Shown: positions 26,721 to 35,233 of the stretch, in pieces
Numbering within the stretch: position 1 is the stretch's first letter
Layout of the letters: each line of letters starts with the position of its first letter
DNA from: Aerosticca soli
GTDB lineage: Bacteria > Pseudomonadota > Gammaproteobacteria > Xanthomonadales > Rhodanobacteraceae
Length of the DNA stretch: 64,000 bases
Assembly (NCBI RefSeq): GCF_003967035.1
Contig: NZ_AP018560.1
Coordinates: 1,387,001-1,451,000 of the forward strand
Direction of reading: 5' to 3'
The notes under the pieces: generated by a model
What the model was told of the DNA's origin: nothing
What the model saw: the letters and a program-made list of their open reading frames with translations, nothing else
Databases searched by the model: none
Program-made: the position numbers and the translations under genes

Positions 26721-28471
26721 GCCTGCAGTGGCGTCGACGGCCGTTGCTCGGCACGCCCGTCGGCTGGAGCGATGCCGTGCATCCGGTCCTGCGCAATGTC
26801 TATGCCGCCCGCGGCGTCTTGACGCCGGCCGACGCCGAACACCGGCTGCAGCGGCTGTTGCGTCCGGACGGGCTCGGCGGGCTCGAGGCCGCGGTCGCGC
26901 TGCTGGCCGAAGCCATCCGCACCGACGCGGCGATCGTCGTCGCCGGCGACTATGACTGCGACGGCGCCACCGGCACGGCGCTCGCCGTGCGCGGCCTGCG
27001 CATGCTCGGCGCGCGGCGCGTGGATTACGCCATTCCCAACCGCTTCCTCCACGGCTACGGTCTGAGCGCCGCGCTGGTCGACACCCTGCAGCCGGCGCCG
27101 CAGCTGATCGTCACCGTGGACAACGGCGTGGCCAGCGTGGAGGGCGTGGCCGCGGCCCGGGCGCGCGGCATCCGCGTGATCGTCACCGACCATCACCTGC
27201 CCGGCGAACGGTTGCCGGCGGCCGACGCCATCGTCAATCCCAATCTGCCGGGCGACGGTTTCCCGAGCAAGCACCTGGCCGGCGTCGGGGTGATGTTCTA
27301 TCTGCTCCTCGCCCTGCGTGCGCAGCTGTTTCCGCAAGGGGAATCCGCCGGTCGCGCTGCGCGGGAGACGGACCCTGCCGACCGCACGCCGCCGGGAGGT
27401 CGCCCCGATCTTTCCGCGCTGCTCGATCTGGTCGCGCTCGGCACCGTGGCTGATCTCGTGCCGCTCGACTTCAACAATCGCGTGCTGGTCGAGGCCGGTC
27501 TGCGGCGTATCCGTGCCGGCCGGGCCTGTCCGGGCATCGGTGCCCTGCTCGAGCTTTCGCGGCGCGAGCCGGCCCTGCTGAGCGCGGCCGATCTCGGCTT
27601 TGCGGTCGCCCCGCGCATCAATGCCGCCGGCCGCCTGCAGGACATGCGCCTGGGCGTGGCCTGCCTGCTCGCCGAGGATGCCGCCACCGCCCGTCGGCAT
27701 GCCGAACGCCTGGATGCCATCAACCAGGAGCGCCGCGCGCTGCAGGCATCGATGGTCGAGGAGGCGCGGGTGCGAGTGAGCGCCGATGACCTCGCGGGCG
27801 ATGCGGTCGGCGTGGCGCTGTACGAACGCAGCTGGCATGCCGGCGTGGTGGGTCTGGTGGCCTCGCAGCTCAAGGAGCGGCTGCATCGGCCGGTGATCGC
27901 CTTCGCGCCGGTGGACGGCGGCGAAACGAGCGAACTGCGCGGCTCTGGGCGTTCCATCGCCGGTTTTCATCTGCGCGATGCGCTGGCGCTCATCGACGCC
28001 CGGCAACCCGGGCTCATCGTCCGCTTCGGCGGTCACGCGATGGCCGCCGGCCTCACGCTGCGGCGCGAGGATTTCCCCCGTTTCGCCCATGCCTTCGACG
28101 CGGTGGCACGCGAGCGCCTGCCGGAGGAGGCCTTGCACGCGGTGCTGCACACCGACGGCGAGCTGCCGCCCGGCGCCTTTGGCGTGGACCTCGCGCGCCA
28201 GCTCCAGGCCGGCGGGCCGTGGGGGCAGGGCTTTCCCGAGCCGTTGTTCGACAACGTCTTCGACTGCCGGCGCTGGCGGCTGCTGGGCGACAGACACTGG
28301 CAACTGGAGCTGCACGATCCCCGCGACGGCGTCCGCTACGACGCGGTACTGTTCAACCCGCAGGAGGCGGAACCGCCGCCGCGCCTGCGGGCCGCCTACG
28401 AACTCGTGCTCGACACCTGGCAGGGACGCGAGCGGCTGCGCCTGCGGTTGCGGCACATCGCGCCGGCTTGA
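26717..28471 (+). CDS. recJ: Single-strand DNA exonuclease RecJ
   Basis: RecJ degrades single-stranded DNA 5' to 3' in recombination and mismatch repair. The 584-residue protein has the DHH-phosphoesterase motifs: GDYDCDGATGT (metal-binding Asp at about 78, 80 and 82), VTVDNGVAS, VTDHHLPG (DHH at 158-160) and a DHHA1 region with RFGGHAMAAGLTL. The start at MSLQWRRRPL overlaps the stop of the rpfE-like gene; upstream codons in the same frame are shadow. Confidence 0.96.
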   Translation: MSLQWRRRPLLGTPVGWSDAVHPVLRNVYAARGVLTPADAEHRLQRLLRPDGLGGLEAAVALLAEAIRTDAAIVVAGDYDCDGATGTALAVRGLRMLGARRVDYAIPNRFLHGYGLSAALVDTLQPAPQLIVTVDNGVASVEGVAAARARGIRVIVTDHHLPGERLPAADAIVNPNLPGDGFPSKHLAGVGVMFYLLLALRAQLFPQGESAGRAARETDPADRTPPGGRPDLSALLDLVALGTVADLVPLDFNNRVLVEAGLRRIRAGRACPGIGALLELSRREPALLSAADLGFAVAPRINAAGRLQDMRLGVACLLAEDAATARRHAERLDAINQERRALQASMVEEARVRVSADDLAGDAVGVALYERSWHAGVVGLVASQLKERLHRPVIAFAPVDGGETSELRGSGRSIAGFHLRDALALIDARQPGLIVRFGGHAMAAGLTLRREDFPRFAHAFDAVARERLPEEALHAVLHTDGELPPGAFGVDLARQLQAGGPWGQGFPEPLFDNVFDCRRWRLLGDRHWQLELHDPRDGVRYDAVLFNPQEAEPPPRLRAAYELVLDTWQGRERLRLRLRHIAPA

Positions 28472-28665
28472 AGACGCAGCCGAACGAGGCGGTTTCATCC
28501 GGGACGGTTCGCATCGCGCAGCGATGGCATGAGCCGTCGTCACGGCACCGTGCATGTGCCGCGCGGCGGGGATGGGAACGGTTTGGCCGCTTTCCCCGCG
28601 GCGCTTGCTTTTGCACGGCCGCTCCGTTTGGATGGGCGACTTACCTCTCCCACGGAACCATCGTC

Positions 28666-29034
28666 ATGATCGAACAGATGAGCGACCTGCCGGCCGGCGC
28701 GCTCGGTTTCCGCGCCCACGGCCAGGTCACCGCCGACGACTTCAAGAACGTCATCATGCCCGACATCGAGGCGGCCTTTGCGCTCTATCCCAAGCTGCGC
28801 GTCCTGTTCGAACTCGGCCCGGACTTCACCGGCTTCGACCCGGGGGCGGTATGGGACGAGATCAACCTGCGCGTACGCCACATCAGCGGACTGGAACGAC
28901 TGGCCGTGGTCACCGACATCGGCTGGCTGCGGCCGGTGGCGCGCCTGATCGACCTGGCGCTGCCCGGCGAGGTGCGCGTCTTTCCCCATGCCGAGCTCGA
29001 CCAGGCCCGCCGCTGGGTCTGCGAGGGTCTTTGA
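28666..29034 (+). CDS. SpoIIAA-like / STAS-related protein
   Basis: This 122-residue single-domain protein begins MIEQMSDLPAGALGFRAHGQVTADDF. It contains LRVLFELGPDFTGFDPGAVWDEI and LERLAVVTDIGWLRPVARLI, typical of the SpoIIAA-like family (PF11964), whose fold resembles anti-sigma factor antagonists and Sec14 domains. A role in membrane or protein-partner binding is possible; none is established. The start was taken at the ATG following the GGAACC stretch. The 194 bases upstream hold no gene I can support. Confidence 0.8.
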   Translation: MIEQMSDLPAGALGFRAHGQVTADDFKNVIMPDIEAAFALYPKLRVLFELGPDFTGFDPGAVWDEINLRVRHISGLERLAVVTDIGWLRPVARLIDLALPGEVRVFPHAELDQARRWVCEGL

Positions 29035-29081
29035 AAAATCACGCTTGCATCGACGCGGCGATTCTGCTTTAGTCCAAAGCC

Positions 29082-29198
29082 ATGTCCCCATCCGTTGCCC
29101 GCCTTACTCATCTCGCCGTCGTCGACGGCGGCGTGCGCGTGCGCAATGGCAACAACGGCCTCAATAACGGCAATCGCCGAAGGCGGGCCTGCGCGTAG
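29082..29198 (+). CDS. Asn-rich leader peptide upstream of asnB
   Basis: A 38-codon frame (ATG 29082, TAG 29196) lies between the SpoIIAA-like gene and asnB. Codons 22-31 read N-G-N-N-G-L-N-N-G-N: six Asn in ten codons, three of them AAT although the genome favours AAC. The next codons encode RRRRACA and overlap a segment that can pair with the downstream hairpin. This is the layout of a ribosome-stalling leader sensing charged tRNA-Asn. There is no clear Shine-Dalgarno sequence before the ATG. It is too short to be found by ordinary gene callers. Translation is inferred, not shown. Confidence 0.7.
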   Translation: MSPSVARLTHLAVVDGGVRVRNGNNGLNNGNRRRRACA

Positions 29199-29245
29199 AC
29201 ATCATCGGCAAACTGCAACCTGATGAATCTTCCGAAGGCCCGCCT
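29181..29245 (+). promoter_or_regulatory. Predicted antiterminator pairing of the asnB attenuator
   Basis: AGGCGGGCCT (29181-29190), inside the last codons of the leader frame, is the exact complement of AGGCCCGCCT (29236-29245), the 5' arm of the downstream terminator hairpin. The first segment nearly copies the terminator's 3' arm. A ribosome stalled on the Asn codons would leave 29181-29190 free to capture the 5' arm and prevent termination. A ribosome reaching the leader stop at 29196 would cover it. A small self-hairpin CGCC-GAA-GGCG (29175-29185) may compete. Confidence 0.65.
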
Positions 29246-29271
29246 CGAACCCGAGGCGGGCCTTCGCGTTT
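29233..29271 (+). terminator. Attenuator terminator hairpin before asnB
   Basis: A perfect 15-bp stem (CGAAGGCCCGCCTCG at 29233-29247 with its complement at 29252-29266) closes a four-base loop AACC, followed by CGTTT. The U-run is short, so release may be inefficient or pause-dependent. It lies between the leader frame and the asnB start (40 bases further on), so it can only act as a conditional stop for asnB or an end point for upstream transcripts. Confidence 0.75.
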
Positions 29272-29311
29272 CCAGCACCCTCTACTTAACTCACCGGCAG
29301 GCAAATCTTCC

Positions 29312-30994
29312 ATGTGTTCGATCCTGGGCATCTTCGACCTCGCCCCTGGCGATGATCTTTCCGCCCTGCGCCGGCTGGCGCTGGAGCTCTCGCAGCGTCA
29401 GCGTCATCGCGGCCCGGACTGGAGCGGCGTCTACGTCGACGATGGCGCCATCCTGGTCCATGAGCGCCTGGCCATCGTCGATCCGGCCAGCGGCGCGCAA
29501 CCCTTGCTGTCGCGCGACGGCACGCTCGCGCTGGCGGTGAATGGCGAGATCTACAACCACCGTGAGCTGCGCGCGGCCAGCGCCTACGACTTCACCACCG
29601 GCTCGGACTGCGAGGTGATCAACGCGCTCTATCGCGAGCTCGGCCCGGAACGCTTCGCTGCCGAGGGCGTCGGTCGGCTCAACGGCATCTTCGCCTTCGC
29701 GCTGTGGGATGCCGCCACGCGGCGCTACCTGATCGCGCGCGACCCGATCGGCGTGTGTCCGCTGTACTGGGGCCACGACAGCGTGGGCCGGCTGTGCGTG
29801 GCTTCGGAAATGAAGTCGCTGGTCGGGGTGTGCGCGGACGTGGCGCCGTTCCCGCCCGGCCACGTCTACGACAGCGCCAGCGGCACGCTGCATCGTTATT
29901 ACGACAAGCCCTGGCGCGACTACGCCGCCACCCGCGGCAGGCAGGTCGCGCCCGCCGAGCTGCGCCGGGCCTTCGAGCAGGCGGTGCATCGCCAGTTGAT
30001 GACCGACGTGCCCTACGGCGTGTTGCTCTCCGGCGGGCTGGATTCCTCGCTGGTCGCCGCCTGCGCGGCCAAGTTCGCCCGCGAACGGGTCGAGGACGAC
30101 GATCGCAGCGAAGCGTGGTGGCCGCGCCTGCATTCCTTCGCCATCGGCCTGGAAGGCTCGCCCGACCTCGCCGCCGCGCAGGTGGCCGCCGACGCGCTCG
30201 GCACCGTGCACCACGGCTTCGTCTACACCTTCGCCGAAGGGCTGGACGCGCTGCCGGAGGTGATCCGTCACATCGAAAGCTACGACGTCACCACCGTGCG
30301 CGCCTCCACGCCGATGTACCTGCTCGCACGGCGCATCAAGGCGATGGGCGTGAAGATGGTGCTCTCGGGCGAGGGTTCTGATGAGATCTTCGGCGGCTAC
30401 CTCTACTTCCACAAGGCGCCGTCGCCGGAAGCCTTCCACGAGGAAACCGTGCGCAAGCTCGATGCGCTGCACAGCTATGACTGCCTGCGCGCCAACAAGG
30501 CGATGATGGCCTGGGGCGTGGAGGCGCGCGTGCCGTTCCTCGACCTCGACTTCCTCGACGTGGCGATGGGCATGGACGCACGCTACAAGATGGCCGGCAA
30601 CGGACGCATCGAGAAGGCCGTGCTGCGCGAAGCCTTCGACGGCGCGTTGCCGGATACGATCCTGTGGCGGCAGAAGGAACAGTTCAGCGACGGCGTCGGC
30701 TACGGCTGGATCGACGGGCTCAAGGCGCACGCCGAAGCCGCCGTGAGCGACCGCGAGTTCGCCGCCGCTGCGGCGCGCTTTCCGTACAACACGCCGGCCA
30801 CCAAAGAGGCGTACCTGTACCGCGCGATCTTCGAGCGCTTCTTCCCCGGCGAGGCCTGCGCGGCCACGGTGCCGGGCGGCAAGTCGATCGCCTGCTCCTC
30901 GCCCGCGGCGCTGGCCTGGGATCCGGCCTTCGCCGCCATGGCCGATCCGTCCGGGCGCGCCGTGCGTGGCGTGCATGCGCAGGCGCTGGCCTGA
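29312..30994 (+). CDS. asnB: Asparagine synthetase (glutamine-hydrolysing)
   Basis: It makes asparagine from aspartate, glutamine and ATP. The 560-residue protein begins MCSILGIFD, with Cys2 as the glutaminase nucleophile after Met removal. RHRGPDWSG, LAVNGEIYNHRELR and the ATP-pyrophosphatase motif SGGLDSS (240-246) follow, with SGEGSDEIFGGYLYF in the synthetase domain. Length matches E. coli AsnB. It is preceded by a leader frame and hairpin that suggest control by asparaginyl-tRNA supply. Confidence 0.96.
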   Translation: MCSILGIFDLAPGDDLSALRRLALELSQRQRHRGPDWSGVYVDDGAILVHERLAIVDPASGAQPLLSRDGTLALAVNGEIYNHRELRAASAYDFTTGSDCEVINALYRELGPERFAAEGVGRLNGIFAFALWDAATRRYLIARDPIGVCPLYWGHDSVGRLCVASEMKSLVGVCADVAPFPPGHVYDSASGTLHRYYDKPWRDYAATRGRQVAPAELRRAFEQAVHRQLMTDVPYGVLLSGGLDSSLVAACAAKFARERVEDDDRSEAWWPRLHSFAIGLEGSPDLAAAQVAADALGTVHHGFVYTFAEGLDALPEVIRHIESYDVTTVRASTPMYLLARRIKAMGVKMVLSGEGSDEIFGGYLYFHKAPSPEAFHEETVRKLDALHSYDCLRANKAMMAWGVEARVPFLDLDFLDVAMGMDARYKMAGNGRIEKAVLREAFDGALPDTILWRQKEQFSDGVGYGWIDGLKAHAEAAVSDREFAAAAARFPYNTPATKEAYLYRAIFERFFPGEACAATVPGGKSIACSSPAALAWDPAFAAMADPSGRAVRGVHAQALA

Positions 30995-31016
30995 GCGTCC
31001 TGGCCGCAGCACCCCT

Positions 31017-31051
31017 ATCCGGCCTTGTCCAAGATGGCGCCAAGGCCGGAT
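31017..31051 (+). terminator. Hairpin after asnB, possible terminator
   Basis: A perfect 11-bp stem ATCCGGCCTTG/CAAGGCCGGAT (31017-31027 and 31041-31051) with a 13-base loop lies 22 bases past the asnB stop. There is no U-run (GCTTGTG follows), so it may stabilise the 3' end or act with Rho rather than terminate by itself. Confidence 0.4.
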
Positions 31052-31138
31052 GCTTGTGCGGCGACGGTGGCATGGGAGACGGCGACGACCAGCCGCTCTG
31101 CTAACATGCATAGTTCTTTTTCCCAATGTTCGACATCC

Positions 31139-32264
31139 ATGATCGAGACCAATCCGATCCTTGCGCAGATCGCGGACCTCAAGGCCCGCGTCGAGTCGCT
31201 TAGGGGGTATCTTTGACTATCCGGCCCGACGCGAACGGCTGGAAGAAGTAACCCGCGAGCTGGAAAACCCCGCCGTCTGGGACGATCCCAAGCGTGCCCA
31301 GGAACTGGGCCGCGAACGCGCCAGACTCGAGCACATCGTCGGCGGCATCGACCGCATCAGCGCCGGGCTGGCCGATGCCGGCGAGCTGCTCGAGCTGGCC
31401 GCCGATGAAGGGGATGAATCCTCGCTCAAGTCCATCGCCGACGACGTCGCCCGGCTCTCCGGCGAGGTCGAGCGGCTGGAATTCAACCGCATGTTCTCGG
31501 GCCCGATGGACGCGGCCAACGCCTTCGTCGACATCCAGGCCGGCGCCGGCGGTACCGAGGCGCAGGACTGGGCCGAGATGCTGCTGCGCATGTACCTGCG
31601 CTGGTGCGAATCGCGCGGTTGGAAGACCGAGCTCATGGAAGTGAGTCCGGGCGAGGTGGCCGGAATCAAGTCGGCCACGTTCCGCGTCGAGGGCGATCAT
31701 GCCTACGGCTGGCTCAAGACCGAGACCGGCGTGCACCGGCTGGTGCGCAAGAGTCCCTTCGATTCGGACAACCGCCGCCACACCAGCTTCAGCAGCGTGT
31801 TCGTCTCGCCGGAAGTGGACGACGACATCGACATCGAGATCAACCCGGCCGACCTCAAGACCGATGTCTACCGCTCCTCCGGCGCGGGTGGCCAGCACGT
31901 CAACAAGACCGAGTCGGCGGTGCGCATCACCCACGTGCCGAGCGGCATCGTGGTCGCCTGCCAGACCGAGCGTTCCCAGCACGCCAACCGCGACCGGGCG
32001 ATGAAAATGCTCAAGGCGCGGCTCTATGAGCTCGAGCTGCAGAAGCGCAACGCCGAGAAGGCGGCGCTGGAGGCTTCCAAGTCCGACATCGGCTGGGGCA
32101 GCCAGATCCGCAACTACGTACTCGACCAGAGCCGCATCAAGGACCTGCGCACCGGCATCGAACGCACCGATACGCAAAAGGTGCTCGACGGTGACCTCGA
32201 TGCCTTCGTCGAAGCCAGCCTGAAGTCCGGACTCGACGCCGGCGCCAAGCGCGCCGACGCCTGA
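31139..32264 (+). CDS. prfB: Peptide chain release factor 2, with programmed +1 frameshift
   Basis: RF2 recognises UAA and UGA stop codons and releases the nascent chain. The coding sequence is joined from 31139-31213 and 31215-32264, skipping one T, to give 374 residues. The 25-codon first part ([14 protein letters not shown]...RGYL) ends at an in-frame TGA. The second part carries the SPF tripeptide ([12 protein letters not shown]) for stop-codon recognition and the GGQ motif at residues 250-252, the same position as in E. coli RF2. It lies upstream of lysS, as in many proteobacteria. Confidence 0.95.
31202..31217 (+). promoter_or_regulatory. RF2 autoregulatory frameshift site
   Basis: The sequence AGGGGGTATCTTTGAC is the canonical prfB recoding signal. 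A Shine-Dalgarno-like AGGGGG (31202-31207) is spaced by TAT from the slippery CTT (31211-31213) and the in-frame TGA stop with a following C (31214-31217). When RF2 is scarce the ribosome slips +1 and completes the protein. Confidence 0.95.
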
Positions 32265-32394
32265 CCTCGGGAACGCCTGCCGTGAACTTGGCTGGAAGGA
32301 AACGGCAACGGCCGCGCCAGGGTCTGCAGGACGAGATCCGCGCCACCCGCACGCCACTTTTGGTCTTTGCAAGACAACATCATCGGAAACCCGC

Positions 32395-33939
<1,545 letters not shown>

Positions 33940-33964
33940 AGGAGGCCCGTGCGCCGCGCAGGGT

Positions 33965-34450
33965 TCAGCGGCCGTGCGCGGCGGCGGCCAGTCGCGCGGT
34001 GTCCACGCGCACGAACACCGAGTCGCCGCGCGCGGTCAGCACCTCGCCGGCGCGCACCTCGCAGAGCACCCGGCTCTTGCGTTCGACCGGCCCCTCGACC
34101 CAGGCCTTGAGCGAGAGCGGCACGCCCATCGGCGTGGGCTTCAGATATTCGACGCCGAGCCGGCCGGTGACGCAGTCGATGCGCGGCAGGCTGCCCGGCT
34201 CGCGCCCCTCGGCGCGGTAGTGGTAGGCCATCGCCGTCCAGTTGGAATGGCAGTCGACCAGCATGGCGATGAGCCCGCCGTACACCAATCCCGGCCAGCC
34301 GGTGAACTGCGGGTCCGGAGTATGCGTGGCGACGACGTGCACGCCATCCTCGTGCCAGTAGCTTTTGATGTGCAGGCCGTGCGGATGGGCGCTGCCGCAG
34401 CCGTAGCAGATGCCGTCCGGCGCGGCGAGGTCTTGCAGGGCGGTGGCCAA
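33965..34450 (-). CDS. PaaI-type hotdog-fold thioesterase
   Basis: The 161-residue protein has CYGCGSAHPHGLHIKSYW followed by FTGWPGLVYGGLIAMLVDCHSNWTAMAY, the acyl-CoA thioesterase core in which the GG..A...D pattern lines the active site. The substrate is unknown. I place the start at a TTG (MATALQDLAAPDG) because AAAGAGGA stands eight bases before it. An ATG at 34492 would add 14 residues but has no ribosome binding site. It is convergent with lysS. Confidence 0.8.
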   Translation of the reverse strand: MATALQDLAAPDGICYGCGSAHPHGLHIKSYWHEDGVHVVATHTPDPQFTGWPGLVYGGLIAMLVDCHSNWTAMAYHYRAEGREPGSLPRIDCVTGRLGVEYLKPTPMGVPLSLKAWVEGPVERKSRVLCEVRAGEVLTARGDSVFVRVDTARLAAAAHGR

Positions 34451-34571
34451 GGTGTTCGTCCTCTTTGAAAAAGCTCGAAAACACGCCGCCATTATGGCAC
34501 CTGGGGCCATCTCGGTTCGCGGCATGGCGGCCGGCTATAATGATTATTCCTTTCCATTGCGAGCACGCGCC

Positions 34572-34871
34572 ATGTGGTTTGCGATCATCGCCACGGAGCA
34601 CCCGGATTCCCTCGCGGCCCGGCAGGCCGCGCGCCCTGCCCATATCGCCCGTGTGAAGGAGCTGCTCGATCAGGGGCGCTTGCTGCTGGGCGGCCCGTTC
34701 CCCGCGATCGAGGCGGAGGACCCCGGTCCGGCGGGCTTCACCGGCAGCCTGATCGTGGCCGAATTCCCGAGCCTGGCCGAGGCCGAGCGCTGGGCCGCGG
34801 AGGATCCCTTCGTCGCCGCCGGCGTGTACGCGAACATCACGGTCAAGCCGTTCCGCAAGACGCTGCCATGA
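34572..34871 (+). CDS. yciI: YciI family protein
   Basis: This 99-residue protein has the YciI/YCII fold: MWFAIIATEHPDSLAARQAARPAHIARVKEL, GRLLLGGPFPAIE and EAERWAAEDPFVAAGVYANITVKPFRKTL. The conserved His and Asp suggest a small-molecule enzyme, but the physiological reaction is unknown. Its TGA overlaps the ATG of the bolA-like gene, so the two are coupled. Confidence 0.9.
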   Translation: MWFAIIATEHPDSLAARQAARPAHIARVKELLDQGRLLLGGPFPAIEAEDPGPAGFTGSLIVAEFPSLAEAERWAAEDPFVAAGVYANITVKPFRKTLP

Positions 34872-35128
34872 GCGAGGCGGTGGCCGGCGAGATCCGCCGG
34901 CGTCTGGCCGTGGCGCTGACGCCGCAGACGCTCGAGGTGGTCGACGAAGGCCATCTGCATGCCGGACACGCGCATGCCGGCAAGGGGCACTACCGGGTCC
35001 GCATCGTCAGCGCCGCCTTTGCCGGCGTGCCGCCCCTGCGTCGCCACCGCATGGTCTATGCCGCGCTGGATGATCTGCTGGAGCAGGGCATCCATGCCTT
35101 GAGCATCGAGGCCCATCCGCCTGTCTAG
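34868..35128 (+). CDS. BolA family protein
   Basis: The 86-residue protein fits the BolA fold: IRRRLAVALTPQTLEVVDEGHLHAGHAHAGKGHYRVRIVSAAFAGVPPLRRHRMVYAAL. The conserved RHR.VY helix and a His-rich loop (GHLHAGHAHAG) are visible. BolA proteins bind [2Fe-2S] clusters with monothiol glutaredoxins and influence envelope shape and Fe-S trafficking. It overlaps yciI by four bases; smc follows after 105 bases. Confidence 0.9.
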   Translation: MSEAVAGEIRRRLAVALTPQTLEVVDEGHLHAGHAHAGKGHYRVRIVSAAFAGVPPLRRHRMVYAALDDLLEQGIHALSIEAHPPV

Positions 35129-35233
35129 CGATGCGGTTCGCATCGGGTGGCGGCCGCGCAGCGCGCCGCCGCCGTCGCCCTCTGACACAGGTTTTCCACG
35201 CCGCTTGCCGGGCCCCATGAGTCCCTTCCTGCC

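Noticed and set aside
29233-29271. The hairpin before asnB as a simple terminator of the SpoIIAA-like gene
   Set aside because: Not excluded, but it lies about 200 bases past that gene and immediately before asnB, and its 5' arm has a perfect alternative partner beside a run of Asn codons, which a plain terminator would not need.
34451-34492. ATG start at 34492 for the thioesterase gene
   Set aside because: No ribosome binding site precedes it, whereas the TTG at 34450 has AAAGAGGA at good spacing and fits the usual family start.
35129-35145. Hairpin CGATGCG-GTT-CGCATCG after the bolA-like gene
   Set aside because: No U-run follows and the stem is short; there is no evidence that it terminates transcription before smc.
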